A DNA stretch of 59,774 bases from Flavobacteriales bacterium BRH_c54 (GCA_000961845.1 LADZ01000014.1:1-59774), one strand, 5' to 3'. Shown: positions 42,417 through 53,000, counted from the first letter of the stretch. A program made the numbers and translations. Notes: generated by a model from the sequence alone, not told the origin.

Positions 42417-43050
42417 CAAGCAAGAACTGATTAAAACACTTCAAAAGTACCAACCTAAAAAAATTGGATTTATAGATAAACTCAAAATAAGTTATCGACC
42501 AATGGTTTGTCCTTTTGATGATTTATTAGATATAATTCCTGAACATGAAAGTATTTTTGATATTGGTTGTGGATCAGGCATGTTTTTATCTTTGGTTGCT
42601 ACTTATAAAAATCCTGAAAAAGTTTACGGGATTGAAATTGATGATAAATTGATTGAGAATGCCAAAAAAATATTTAAAAATATAAATGTTCCTTCTGAGT
42701 TTAAAAAATATAATGGTAATATTCTCCCCCAAGAAATTAATTCATTTAAATACATTACTTTAATTGATGTGCTACACCATATACCTAAGTATAATCAAAT
42801 TATATTTCTTAAAAATATTTTCGATATGATGAATGAAGAGTCCATTCTTATTATTAAAGATATAGACAGAAAGAATCCATTACATTATTGGAATAAAATT
42901 CATGATATGGTATTTTCAGGAGAAATTGGAAGCGAACCAAATTCGGTAGAGCTGCAAAACGAATTGACTAATATGGGGTTTAAAGAAATTACAAAAAGTT
43001 ACAGAACTATGCTGTTATATCCGCATTTTACATTAATTTGCCAAAAATAA
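42403..43050 (+). CDS. class I SAM-dependent methyltransferase
   Basis: A 215-residue methyltransferase. The SAM motif I is SIFDIGCGSGMFLSL (residues ~49-63). The acidic motif is VYGIEIDDKLIENAK and motif IV is YITLIDVLHHIPKYNQ. It is a stand-alone domain with no extra region, so the substrate is not predictable. It overlaps the upstream GT-C-like gene by 14 bases and ends two bases before the UbiA-like ATG, so it is translationally coupled. Probably modifies a sugar, lipid or intermediate of the operon's product. Confidence 0.8.
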   Translation: MMSISKQELIKTLQKYQPKKIGFIDKLKISYRPMVCPFDDLLDIIPEHESIFDIGCGSGMFLSLVATYKNPEKVYGIEIDDKLIENAKKIFKNINVPSEFKKYNGNILPQEINSFKYITLIDVLHHIPKYNQIIFLKNIFDMMNEESILIIKDIDRKNPLHYWNKIHDMVFSGEIGSEPNSVELQNELTNMGFKEITKSYRTMLLYPHFTLICQK

Positions 43051-43052
43051 TT

Positions 43053-43919
43053 ATGATGCAAACAGTAATTTCTCTTATAAGAATAAAACATTGGGTTAAA
43101 AATCTTTTTATTTTTTTACCTGCATTTTTTGGTGGAGTTTTATTTAAATACAACAATTTACAAGATTTACTAATTGGGTTTTTTATGTTTTCATTGGTTG
43201 CAAGCTCTATTTATATTATAAATGACATTAGAGACTTAGAACAAGATAAAAATCATCCTGAAAAATCTAAAAGAGCATTAGCAGCAGGCAAAATAACAGT
43301 AAGAAAAGCAATTTATGTTTTTGTTGCACTTTTATTCTTTGCATGTCTTTTATCTTTATCGCTTCCTATAGAAGCAATAGCTGTAATTTCCATTTACTTT
43401 TTATTAAATCTATTTTATTCTTTAGGAGGAAAGAATGTAGCCATTCTAGATATTACAATCGTTTCATTAGGCTTTGTATTAAGAGTAATTGTAGGTGGTG
43501 TAATAGTAGGTGTTCTAATCTCCAAATGGTTGTTTTTACTAACATTTTTACTTTCATTGTTTTTAGTAATTGCAAAAAGAAGAGATGATTATTTAATTGT
43601 TTCAAATAATGAAGCAGTTAGAAAAGTATCCAAAAAATACAACTTAGAGTTCATTAATTATTCCTTAATAATTGTATCTGCTTTAATAATGGTAAGTTAT
43701 ATTATGTACACTTTTTCTACGCCTTATACAGGTATAAAAGAGTATATTATTTTTTCATCATCGCTATTGGTAATTATGGGGATATTAAGATATTACCAAA
43801 TAATTTTTGTGGAAAATAATTCAGGTTCACCTACCGATATCTTCTTTAAAGACAATTTTATAAGAATACTTATATCATTATGGGTTTTACTATATGCTTT
43901 TGTGATTTATATGAAGTGA
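43053..43919 (+). CDS. UbiA-family prenyltransferase, decaprenyl-phosphate phosphoribosyltransferase-like
   Basis: A 288-residue membrane enzyme with about eight helices. The first Asp-rich motif is YIINDIRDLEQDKNHPEKSK, i.e. NDxxDxxxDxxHP, followed by RALAAGK. The second is AKRRDDYL. This matches the UbiA subgroup that transfers 5-phosphoribose from PRPP to polyprenyl phosphate (Rv3806c type) rather than quinone prenyltransferases. I choose ATG 43053 (MMQTVISLIRIKHWVKN); the TTG at 43038 lies within the upstream gene. The following HAD phosphatase would remove the 5-phosphate. No DprE1/DprE2-like epimerase is in this window, so the final sugar could be polyprenyl-phosphoribose or, with genes elsewhere, arabinose. 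Confidence 0.75.
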   Translation: MMQTVISLIRIKHWVKNLFIFLPAFFGGVLFKYNNLQDLLIGFFMFSLVASSIYIINDIRDLEQDKNHPEKSKRALAAGKITVRKAIYVFVALLFFACLLSLSLPIEAIAVISIYFLLNLFYSLGGKNVAILDITIVSLGFVLRVIVGGVIVGVLISKWLFLLTFLLSLFLVIAKRRDDYLIVSNNEAVRKVSKKYNLEFINYSLIIVSALIMVSYIMYTFSTPYTGIKEYIIFSSSLLVIMGILRYYQIIFVENNSGSPTDIFFKDNFIRILISLWVLLYAFVIYMK

Positions 43920-43920
43920 A

Positions 43921-44520
43921 ATGGGGGAAAAACCAACATTAGTTTTATGTGATTTTGATGGAACCATTACATCAAAGGATAGTTTTGGTGAATTTATAAA
44001 ATTCTATCACGGAACTCTAACATATTGGTTTGGGTTGCTTTTACACTTTCCGATATTAGTTCTTTACATGTTAGGTTTTTACAACAATAGCAAAGCAAAA
44101 GAAAAGTTAATTACATTTTATTTTAAAGGAGTGGATGATAAACAGTTTAATGAAAAATCACAACAATTTGCTCAATATATTATTCCTAAAATATTATTAG
44201 AAGATGCTTTTACTAAACTTTTAGAATATAAAGCATTAGGCTATGAAATAGCTATTGTTTCTGCATCTTTTGCAAATTATTTAGAGCCTTGGTGTAATGA
44301 AAATGGATTTGCCCTAATAGCTACTCAATTAGAAGTTGTTGATGGAGATGTTTCTGGAAAGATTAAAGGCAATAACTGCCATGGAGAAGAAAAAGTAATT
44401 AGAATAAAAGAAAGATACCAACTTTCTAACTATTACATCATTGCTTATGGCGATACTAAAGGGGATTTGCCCATGTTAAAACTTGCAAAAGAAGCTTATT
44501 ATAAAGAATTTAAAAAATGA
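43921..44520 (+). CDS. HAD-IB family phosphatase
   Basis: A 199-residue cytosolic phosphatase of the HAD superfamily, subfamily IB. Motif I is LCDFDGTIT (nucleophile Asp11), motif II is VSASFANYL (Ser), motif III is a Lys near EEKVIRIKE and motif IV is AYGDTKGDLPML. A hydrophobic helical cap lies at ~30-60 (TYWFGLLLHFPILVLYMLG), unusual for a purely soluble enzyme, suggesting membrane-bound substrate. Position directly after the UbiA-like gene fits removal of the 5-phosphate of polyprenyl-phospho-ribose 5-phosphate. Such UbiA and HAD domains are even fused in some bacteria. Its stop overlaps the next start (ATGA). Confidence 0.85.
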   Translation: MGEKPTLVLCDFDGTITSKDSFGEFIKFYHGTLTYWFGLLLHFPILVLYMLGFYNNSKAKEKLITFYFKGVDDKQFNEKSQQFAQYIIPKILLEDAFTKLLEYKALGYEIAIVSASFANYLEPWCNENGFALIATQLEVVDGDVSGKIKGNNCHGEEKVIRIKERYQLSNYYIIAYGDTKGDLPMLKLAKEAYYKEFKK

Positions 44521-46361
44521 AAGAAAACTTTGTAAAAGTTTGGTTTGGAATAATATCAGGGTTGATAATATTGCCATTTTTGTTTGTTGCTTTTTTTAAT
44601 TATCCATCGGCAGATGATTTTGTGTTTGCTTACAAAGTAAAATCTATGGGGTTTTTCCAAGCACAATATGATTGGTATGTTCACTGGACTGGTCGTTTTT
44701 TTTCTACATTTATACTCAGTCTGCACCCTTTGGTTTTTAATTCGAATTTATTGTATAAACTCTATGCAATAACTCTAATATTACTGACGCTTCATGCTAT
44801 TTATAGGTTTGTTAAACTAATATTTAATAATAAACCTACTTATGTTGTTTTGTTTTTTACTTGCTTATTAACAGGAGTTTATCTTAATAATATGCCAATA
44901 TTAGTTCAAGGTATTTATTGGATGCCCGGAGCTATAACTTATCAATTAGCTAATATTTTATTGTTACATTTTTTTGTGAATATTATTAACGATAATAAGA
45001 ACATAAACAGATGGAAATATTATATACTTAACGCCATTTTTATTATAGCAATATGTGGGTCGAACGAAACTTCTATGGTGGTTGTTTTTGTTGGGCTAAT
45101 TCTCTTTTTATTCTATAAGTTTATTATAAATAAAATAATTAGCAAGAAACTTATGTTTTTCATTTCAATTGTAATTGTTTGTAGTACAATTGTTTTAGTA
45201 GCTCCAGGGAATTTCATTAGAAACAACTCTTTTAATGAGGTTGATTTGATGTTATTGGTAAATATAATTTTACAAAGCTTTTATGAAGGAATACAGTTAT
45301 TTATTTCGTGGTGGTTATCATGGGAAATATTTATACTATCGTTTTTATTTATAGTTATTAAGAATCAATCCATCATAAAAATCCCACAAATAAGAAAAAC
45401 AAGGTGGTTAGTAGTTGTTTTTGTGATTATTTCTCTTTTTTTAATGATTGCAGCAAGTGTTTCGCTAAGTTTATGGTACGGAGGAGAACTATTGCCTAGA
45501 GCTTTAAATGTAAGTTATTGGATATTTTTGATAGGGTGGATTTTTTTGTTAAGTAACTTAAATGAATTTATATCAATCAACTTAAAAGCTAATATTAGTA
45601 GAAATGTAATAACAGCTACTTCGTTTATTATTTTATCTGTTTTTATTATCTCAAAAAATAATTATAATTTAACAATTTCAGACATTTTATCTTCAAAAGT
45701 ATTTACCTATCGGAAGGAAATGAATAATCGACAAAGTATAATCGAAAAATCAAGTAAATCTCGAATTTCAACACCTTCTCTCTCAGCTTATCCAAATTCC
45801 GTATTTTATTTAGAACCATCTTATAATGGAGAGGATTATTTTAACAAAAAAATGGCAGTTTTTTATAAGAAACACACTATTAAACTCAATTTTATCCCAT
45901 CAAAGCTAGACGCAACCTATAATGTAAATATGGATGATGAATATTCTTACTCATTACAAAACAATCATACCATAACTAACGAAGCTGCATTAAGCAAACC
46001 AAATAGCTGCCTCCTTTCTCCACAACAACAATATAGTGTTATATTTCAGGAAAAAATATACAAAATAAATACAGAAAACTTTAAAACAGCTTACATAAGT
46101 GCCAACATATACTCAAGTAGTGATACAGTTGATTTGGCAGTTGTCTTTATAGTAGAAAATCGAAAAAATGAACTAATAAAATGGCAGGGGAAAGACATTG
46201 TTTCAACTAAATACAAAGCAAATAAGTGGAATAAAGAAGAGGTGTTTTTTTATTTAGATGATAGAAAACTATTAAATAAATACAATATTATTAAAGCTTA
46301 CATCTGGAATAGGGGACAAAACGAGGTTTATATAGATGATTTGGTAATTAGCTTTTTTTAG
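44517..46361 (+). CDS. DUF6056-like multi-pass membrane protein (possible GT-C)
   Basis: A 614-residue protein with about eleven helices in the first ~385 residues. FNYPSADDFVFAYKV follows helix 1; its Asp-Asp is where GT-C enzymes keep the catalytic acids, and the motif with WTGRFFSTFIL is typical of DUF6056. The C-terminal ~200 residues are soluble, with a beta-sandwich-like end (DTVDLAVVFIVENRKNEL...NKWNKEEVFFYLDD, two pieces) that may bind carbohydrate. It overlaps the HAD gene by 4 bases, so the two are co-translated. As the last gene of the operon it could be a second polyprenyl-phosphate-dependent transferase. Enzyme activity is inferred from fold and context. Confidence 0.65.
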   Translation: MKENFVKVWFGIISGLIILPFLFVAFFNYPSADDFVFAYKVKSMGFFQAQYDWYVHWTGRFFSTFILSLHPLVFNSNLLYKLYAITLILLTLHAIYRFVKLIFNNKPTYVVLFFTCLLTGVYLNNMPILVQGIYWMPGAITYQLANILLLHFFVNIINDNKNINRWKYYILNAIFIIAICGSNETSMVVVFVGLILFLFYKFIINKIISKKLMFFISIVIVCSTIVLVAPGNFIRNNSFNEVDLMLLVNIILQSFYEGIQLFISWWLSWEIFILSFLFIVIKNQSIIKIPQIRKTRWLVVVFVIISLFLMIAASVSLSLWYGGELLPRALNVSYWIFLIGWIFLLSNLNEFISINLKANISRNVITATSFIILSVFIISKNNYNLTISDILSSKVFTYRKEMNNRQSIIEKSSKSRISTPSLSAYPNSVFYLEPSYNGEDYFNKKMAVFYKKHTIKLNFIPSKLDATYNVNMDDEYSYSLQNNHTITNEAALSKPNSCLLSPQQQYSVIFQEKIYKINTENFKTAYISANIYSSSDTVDLAVVFIVENRKNELIKWQGKDIVSTKYKANKWNKEEVFFYLDDRKLLNKYNIIKAYIWNRGQNEVYIDDLVISFF

Positions 46362-46385
46362 AGCTAATAGCATAAACTTTTTTTG

Positions 46386-46393
46386 TAATTTAG
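46386..46393 (+). promoter_or_regulatory. -7-like element for the lipoprotein gene at 46398
   Basis: TAATTTAG (TAnnTTNG with one further mismatch tolerated) ends 4 bases before the GTG start. This again suggests an almost leaderless message. Confidence 0.25.
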
Positions 46394-46397
46394 GGGA

Positions 46398-47144
46398 GTG
46401 AAACTGCTCAGAAATATATTGACTCTATTCTCTATTATCATTCTACTATTTACTTTAGGATGTAAGAAGGAATATATTGAAGAAATACAAAAAACCTCCA
46501 TAGTGGTTGGGAATAATAATGATGCTAAAGTGACTCCAATTGGAGATACACTTATAGGGACTTTAATTACGCCAAAGATTTATAAAATTGACCTTAATAA
46601 AGATGGTACAGATGATATAGAGTTTGAGGCCATTATTTTACAAGGACCAAGTACTGTTCAAAAACCTCAATCTAAAGTAAAATCACTTCATTCCGATATA
46701 CAAATCTTAGGTTATATAAATTCTGATACTATTTTTATACATCAAGATACATTAATCTCTGGAAACTCACCTGTAAATGTCTATTATAGAACATTTCACT
46801 CCTGTTATAGAAACTTTTCATTAGATAGTATTTATAATGTAAACAACGTATTTAAAATTATCCACCTATCGAATGGAGGTGTAATTGAAACTAAAGATCA
46901 ATTTTTTTCAAATAGTAGTATTTTGGAAGCAACAGAAAGTACTACTGGACAGGTTGTTGGTCAAAATAATGACACAACTTTTTTTAGTGCTTTTATCAAT
47001 AAAAATGACTGCTTTTCTTTTCCTTTAAACCAAGAAAAATACATTGGGATTAAATTTAGAAATACCAATAAATTAGGCTGGATAAAACTTAATCTTTTAG
47101 AGAAACATAAAGTGTATCTAATAGAAAGTGCTTTACAAAAATAA
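46398..47144 (+). CDS. lipoprotein of unknown function
   Basis: A 248-residue lipoprotein starting at GTG. The signal is MKLLRNILTLFSIIILLFTL with the lipobox TLGC. Residues ~65-75 hold a Ca-binding-like DLNKDGTDDIEF motif. The mature protein is beta-rich and ends in KLGWIKLNLLEKHKVYLIESALQ, a pattern typical of Bacteroidota hypothetical lipoproteins. No enzyme motif is visible. It is 36 bases after the glycoconjugate operon but probably has its own promoter. It converges with the GT2 gene, with 10 bases between stops. Confidence 0.6.
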   Translation: MKLLRNILTLFSIIILLFTLGCKKEYIEEIQKTSIVVGNNNDAKVTPIGDTLIGTLITPKIYKIDLNKDGTDDIEFEAIILQGPSTVQKPQSKVKSLHSDIQILGYINSDTIFIHQDTLISGNSPVNVYYRTFHSCYRNFSLDSIYNVNNVFKIIHLSNGGVIETKDQFFSNSSILEATESTTGQVVGQNNDTTFFSAFINKNDCFSFPLNQEKYIGIKFRNTNKLGWIKLNLLEKHKVYLIESALQK

Positions 47145-47154
47145 AACCAGCAGA

Positions 47155-47895
47155 TTAATGTTGATTCTTTTTAGAAGTAACCTTTATCTTAAACAATTCC
47201 AATGGAATTTTTATTCCATCCTTCCAAGTAATTTTTGAGCCTTCTACTTCGCTCCAATTATTTATGGGATATTCATAAAGCAGTGAAGTTACCTCTTTTC
47301 CTAAAAATTGTTTTAGTCGTAAAATAATTTCAACATCAAATAACCAACGAGACACAAATGGGGTTGAACTAATGGTTGGAATAACATCATTACTAAAAAC
47401 TTTGGCACCACATTGGGTATCGTAAAATGGAATTTTGATAGTCCAACCAATTAAGGTAGCAAAAAACCTCCCTACCAAATGTCTTATTGGTGAACGTTCA
47501 ATAGTAGCTCCAACACGCTTTAATCGAGAACCAAATACTGCTTTTTTATTGTGTTGAGTAAGAATATCGGTTAAAACTACGAACTCCGTTAAAGGAGTTG
47601 ATAAATCAGCATCTAAAAAACCTATTTGAGTAAATTTTTGGGTGTTGTAAGCTGCTATCATTCCTTTTCTAACGCTTTCGCCTTTTCCTAGGTTTTTATT
47701 GTTTTTTAGAATGTTAACTTGAGTTGGATTTTGGGCTTGAAGTTCGGTCAGCACTTTAAATGTGTTGTCTGTACTACCATCATCTACAAAAAATAGCTGA
47801 TACGCTTTGTTAGCGGTTAAAAAAGACAAAAAAGCTTCTTTGTTTAGCCTTTTGCCTTCGTTGTAGCAGGGTATTATGACGGCTGTTGTTGACAT
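47155..47895 (-). CDS. family 2 glycosyltransferase (dolichyl-phosphate glucosyltransferase-like)
   Basis: A 246-residue GT-A fold transferase. Landmarks are VIIPCYNEGKRL, FVDDGSTDNTFKVL, FLDADLSTP (the DxD-like acid pair) and FGSRLKRVGA, with the TQCGAKVFS and SRWLFDVEIILRL motifs that mark the Dol-P-Glc synthase (Alg5-like) group. It has no long C-terminal membrane helices. It would make a polyprenyl-phosphate-hexose donor at the inner membrane for GT-C enzymes. I choose ATG 47895 (MSTTAVIIPC). It overlaps the upstream methyltransferase gene by 22 bases. Confidence 0.82.
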   Translation of the reverse strand: MSTTAVIIPCYNEGKRLNKEAFLSFLTANKAYQLFFVDDGSTDNTFKVLTELQAQNPTQVNILKNNKNLGKGESVRKGMIAAYNTQKFTQIGFLDADLSTPLTEFVVLTDILTQHNKKAVFGSRLKRVGATIERSPIRHLVGRFFATLIGWTIKIPFYDTQCGAKVFSNDVIPTISSTPFVSRWLFDVEIILRLKQFLGKEVTSLLYEYPINNWSEVEGSKITWKDGIKIPLELFKIKVTSKKNQH

Positions 47896-48659
47896 ATTGA
47901 AAAACAAGACAATCCGGGCAGTTTAATTCCCAAAGCTCTAAAAAAATTACCGATTAAAAAATCCAAATACAAGGTTTTTACAAAAATGGTGTCCGCCCAA
48001 CCTTTTGATTGGTACGATCCAATGCCTTTTTCAACATCAACAGTTTTTTTGCCTTGAAACAATTTTTGAAACACCCTCACTAACAACAGCGAAATAAAAA
48101 AATAACCTGTTTGTTGGCTTTTAAAACCTGCTTGTTGGAGGTGGTCATTTAATAAGGCAATGTTATATCTTCTGAAATGTTTTAAATAAACATCATGGTT
48201 GCTAAATAGTTGTTGATATGCCGGAACAGTAATAATAATTTTGGTGTTATTGTCAATTAACCCTGATTGGTTAAGTTCTTTTAAAAAAGTGATTTCATCC
48301 TCAATATGTTCAATTACATCTAACAATAAAACCACATCTACTTTATTTGAAATAGAGTTGTTAAGCTCTTGAGTAGAGGAATAAAGTGAAATAGGCAAGT
48401 TTTTTATAGGTTCGGAAATAGTAGCAATTATTTTAGACGTAAAAGCAATATCCACACAGTGAAAAGTAGCTTTTGGGTATTGGTAAGCTAATTGCTGAGC
48501 AACAAACACATCTCCACAACCTAAATCGAGAATAGTAGCATTTGGTTTTTTGGCAATAATAGGGGTTAAGAAATTTTTTACTACCTCAATTCGTGCTAAT
48601 TCCCAAGGATGTCGGTTAACTTTTTCTCTTTCTAAGGAAGTTGCTTCACAAATATCCAT
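47874..48659 (-). CDS. class I SAM-dependent methyltransferase
   Basis: A 261-residue methyltransferase. Motif I is ATILDLGCGDVFVAQQ (residues ~40-55), then FHCVDIAFTS, and motif IV VDVVLLLDVIEHIEDE with the later FRRYN. The C-terminal ~60 residues are Lys/Gly-rich with a hydrophobic pair. The pattern fits a sugar- or lipid-modifying methyltransferase of polysaccharide clusters. Its stop overlaps the GT2 start, and its ATG directly abuts the amidohydrolase stop (TAA then ATG), so these three genes form a minus-strand unit. Confidence 0.82.
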   Translation of the reverse strand: MDICEATSLEREKVNRHPWELARIEVVKNFLTPIIAKKPNATILDLGCGDVFVAQQLAYQYPKATFHCVDIAFTSKIIATISEPIKNLPISLYSSTQELNNSISNKVDVVLLLDVIEHIEDEITFLKELNQSGLIDNNTKIIITVPAYQQLFSNHDVYLKHFRRYNIALLNDHLQQAGFKSQQTGYFFISLLLVRVFQKLFQGKKTVDVEKGIGSYQSKGWADTIFVKTLYLDFLIGNFFRALGIKLPGLSCFSICQQQPS

Positions 48660-49958
48660 TTATTGTTGTTGTTTGTATTTTTTACTATACTTTTCGTAAA
48701 GATTTTTTTGGCGGCTACTTAAGTCAATTTTTCTTCCTTGAATAAAAGCTAATTCTACATTGTTAGTTTTCATGTCTAAGGCATCTCCTGTAGAAATAAA
48801 AAGTGTAGCATCTTTACCAATTTCTAAACTGCCACAAGTTTGGTCTATACCTAAAATTTTAGCAGTGTTGAGGGTAATGCTTTGTAAAGCTTGCTCTTTG
48901 GTTAATCCGTAAGCAGCAGCAGTTCCTGCATAAAACGGTAGGTTTCTGGTATTCATGGCTTCCATATCTCCTGCATTTTCTAAACAAAATAAAATACCTG
49001 CATCAAACAATATTTTAGGCATTTTATAGGGTAAATAAACATCTTCTTCTTGTCTTTCCGGTAAAGAATGTACTCTTTTAAGAATTACAGAGATATTGTT
49101 TTCTTTTAACAATTCCGCTATCATCCATGCATCATAAGCACCTACAAGAACAACATTTTTAAGATCAAATTTTTTTACAAAGGTGATGGCTTCAGTAATT
49201 TCTTTAATATAATCGGTATGGATAAAGAGTTTTTTACTACTATCAAATAGCCCTCTAACACTTTCAAATCGAATGTTTATTTCGGCATGATTTGCAACTT
49301 TACAGTAAACTTTAGCATTTTCAAAAAAATCATTAAGCTCTTTCTTGGTGTTGTCATATTCTTTATTTTCTTTTCCTCCCCAACGTTGATACATATTTGG
49401 CCAATTAATATGAATACCATCATCCTCTTTGTAAATGGCATCTTCCCAATTCCAAGCATCAAACTGAACGATAGATGAAGTGCCTGAAATTAATCCTCCT
49501 CTTGGTGTTATTTGCCCCATTAAAACTCCATTAAAGCGAACAGTTGTAGTAATATTTGATTCTGTATTATAAGCAATAATAGAACGGACATGAGGATTTA
49601 AAATTCCTGTTTCATCATTATCTTGTGTCGCCCTAACAGCATCAATTTCGGTTAAACCTAAAGTAGAATTGGGAGCAATAATTCCCGGATATACATGCTT
49701 CCCTTCAATGTTAATGATAGTATCGTAAGAAGAAGGGTCTATTTTTACCACTCTGGCATCAGCAACAAGCGTAATTTTTCCATTTTCAAAACCAATTACA
49801 GCATTTTCTATAATTTCTCCATTGCCTAGGTGAGCAATTCCGTTTTGTAATAAAACAGCTCCTTTTTGCTGAGGTGCCGGACTAGGAACTTGAGCTAATA
49901 AATTAAAAGCACAAAGTTGAAAGTATATTGTTAATAGGATGATGATTTTTGTTTTCAT
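48660..49958 (-). CDS. amidohydrolase-fold protein lacking the HxH metal motif
   Basis: A 432-residue exported protein (signal peptide ending at LLAQ). It has the amidohydrolase pattern, with the N-terminal beta sandwich, then 'GKHVYPGIIAPNSTLGL', where the usual PGLIDxHxH would be. Both histidines are absent. The C-terminal end YGLTKEQALQSITLNTAKIL...GSLEIGKDATLFIS is intact. A His in FIHTDYIKEI and Asp in ENAGDMEAM remain. It is probably a catalytically inactive or altered member; a pairing with the next, larger protein is likely. It is 77 bases downstream of that gene in the same direction. Confidence 0.75.
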   Translation of the reverse strand: MKTKIIILLTIYFQLCAFNLLAQVPSPAPQQKGAVLLQNGIAHLGNGEIIENAVIGFENGKITLVADARVVKIDPSSYDTIINIEGKHVYPGIIAPNSTLGLTEIDAVRATQDNDETGILNPHVRSIIAYNTESNITTTVRFNGVLMGQITPRGGLISGTSSIVQFDAWNWEDAIYKEDDGIHINWPNMYQRWGGKENKEYDNTKKELNDFFENAKVYCKVANHAEINIRFESVRGLFDSSKKLFIHTDYIKEITEAITFVKKFDLKNVVLVGAYDAWMIAELLKENNISVILKRVHSLPERQEEDVYLPYKMPKILFDAGILFCLENAGDMEAMNTRNLPFYAGTAAAYGLTKEQALQSITLNTAKILGIDQTCGSLEIGKDATLFISTGDALDMKTNNVELAFIQGRKIDLSSRQKNLYEKYSKKYKQQQ

Positions 49959-50035
49959 GTTTTTATTAGTTTGTCAGTTCACAGTTATACAGTTATCAGG
50001 AAACGGTTTATTGTTACTAAACCCTCTTTTTTTAA

Positions 50036-53000
50036 TTATTCTCCAACAGTATCACAATGATAAAGCGTTGGTTTTTTACTTTTAGCAGGTTGCGTTTTTT
50101 TACCCTCTTTCTTTTCGGCAATCATTTTATTGATGATGGCTGCTTTTTCTTCTTTATTTTTTTTGGCTAACAATTTATCCCATTCACTATCAAAGTAGAT
50201 TGCACCATCAATAATGGTTTTACTAACAGTAGCATAAACTGATAGCGGATGGTCGTTCCACAGCACTATACAGGCATCTTTACCAATTTTTATACTTCCC
50301 ATTCTATCATCTAAGTGAAGCATTTTTGCAGGGTTTAAGGTTACAAATTTAAGGGCTTCTTCTTCAGAAACTCCACCATATTTAATTGCTTTAGCAGCTT
50401 CTTGGTTTAATCTTCTTCCCATTTCGGCATCATCAGAGTTGAAGGCAGTTAAAACGCCCTCATGATGCATAATTGCTCCGTTGTAAGGAATAGCATCATT
50501 TACTTCGTATTTGTAAGCCCACCAATCTGAGAAAGTAGATCCTGCTGCTCCATGGTTTTTCATTTTATCAGCTACCTTATAACCTTCTAAAATATGAGTA
50601 AAGGTGTTTACAGTAAAACCCATAGAATCTCCTACATGCATTAACATATTAATTTCGGACTGAACATATGAGTGGCATGAAATAAAACGTTCTTTATTAA
50701 GAATTTCGTTTAGTGTTTCTAATTCTAAATCTATTCTTGGAGCTTCGGATTTGTCTTTTTCTTTTGGATTAAGTTTAGCAAAAGCATCCCATTTTGCTTG
50801 ATATTCTTTAGCTCTGGTAAAAGCATCATAATATACTTGCTCAACACCCATTCGTGTCTGGGGAAAACGAACAGTATTAAATGGTCCCCAATTAGATTGT
50901 TTTACATTTTCACCTAAAGCAAATTTGATAAATCCATCTTTGGTGTCTATTTTCATTTCTTCCGGAGAATGTCCCCACTTTAATTTAATGAGTGCCGATT
51001 GTCCACCAATAGGGTTGCAAGAACCATGGAGTAACTGTGCAGCAACAACTCCTCCAGCTAACTGACGGTAAATGTTGATGTCGTCTGAATTTACTACATC
51101 TGCAATACTTACTTCAGCAGTTACCGCTTGTGTACATTCGTTTACTCCTCTACTAATGGCGATATGAGAATGTTCATCAATAATTCCTGCTGTTAAATGT
51201 TTATTAGTTCCGTCTATCACTTCAACACCTTCTTCGGCAACCAAATCTTTCCCGATAGCTGCAATTTTACCATCTTGAATTAACACATCGGTATTTTTTA
51301 AAATCCCATCAGTTTCATTAGTCCAAACAGTTGTGTTTTTTATAAGCATTGTTTTGGCTGTTGGCAAAGAATCTTGTCCGTAAGCCATCAAAGGATATTT
51401 AATTATTGGAACAGTTAAACTATCATTGTTTTCTATATCTTTTTTGTCATCTTTTTTGTCATTTTCTTTTCTGATAGCCGACCATTTTACCCAATCTCCG
51501 TTAGGTAATTGTCCGTTTCCATCCCAAATTACATTGTTGTAGTTGATAACTCCCGATAATCTTAAATAAGCAGGTTCAGCAGCAGAATCAGCAACGTTGA
51601 AACTTAAGTTAATTAAATTCCCTTTAACAGTAATTGTTGTTTTTTGCTTTATTGTATCTTTTCCATTAACAATGTAAATGGTGCCTTGTGGTTTATCTTC
51701 AGAACCGTTTACTTTTAGTTCATATAATTTACCGTTAACATTAACATCATATTTTCCTCTAATATCAAAAGCATTATAGTCTTTAATAATATGTTGTTTG
51801 CCTTTTACCCAATTTTCGTGAATAATGGCTTTTTCTTCAAAAATATTTTCTGAAGTGATTATGAAATTCGCCAATTTGTTTTTTTCTAAACTTCCTACAT
51901 TGTCATATTCGCTAATAAATTGAGCAGGATTAAAGGTAAGTGCTTTTAGTGCATTTTCTTCTGTTAGTCCGTATTTTACTGCTTGTCTTAGGTTGGGTAA
52001 AAAATCTTTTTTATCTTTTAATCCGTCTGAGGTAATTGTAAAATCGATGGCACTATCAGCTAATAGTTTTAAATTATAAGGAGCCAATTCCCAATGTTTT
52101 ACAGATGAATAAGCTACTTTCAATGCTTCATAAGGATCTTCAACGTCAAATGGTTCAGGAAAATTGATAGGTACAATTATTTTTCCTTCAGTAGCTTTTA
52201 TTTCTTTCAGACGTTGGTATTCATCTCCATTCCCAACGAAAATGTATTGCGTATTAAATTCATCGCCTATTTTATCAGCTCTAAGAATGTCTAATTTATC
52301 TTTCACTTCAAAAATTTGAGGTAATTCCCAATTATCTAAAATAGCTTTTAATGAAAGGTTGTTTTCTTTAAAATGATTGTTGTTATACATCCAATCTACA
52401 TCATAATAGGTTTGACGAATTAAAGCGATAGCCCCCATTAATGAACCCGGATAATCTTGTGTGGACGAGCCCTTATCAAAAGAAAGATGTCCGGCAACTT
52501 TTTCATTAATGAGCATTAGTTGAGCTTTCTCATCACCAAGAGTAACCAAAGCAGAAACCCCTCTAATAATACCATCTTGTTGATGCGTTAAAACACTTCC
52601 AAAACCAATTTTTCTGTATTCTTCAGCTTGTTTTTGTACAGGAGTAAATAATTTACTTGCTTCTACTTCTGGTTTTATAGCTTGATTCCAATTGAATGCC
52701 CCTTGGTTATTGGTTTCCATTTGAGGGCTATAGTTTGGTTTGCTGTCTTTTTTTATTTCTGGCATTCCATAATTGCTGGATAAATCGATAAATGAAGGGT
52801 AGATAAATTTTCCTTTTAAATCATAAATCACTGTATTTTTAGGAAGTTTAACTTTTTTGCCTTCACCAATTTCAACAACTTTTCCATCATAAATTAATAA
52901 AGTACCATTTTCTATTATGGTTTTATAATCTTGATAAATAGTAGCATTAGTAAATGCATAATAATTATTGATGTTGTGGTGTGTTCCGTTTACAATAAAG

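Noticed and set aside
49277-49478. Small frames on both strands inside the amidohydrolase gene
   Set aside because: They overlap conserved amidohydrolase sequence in the main frame and have no domain character.
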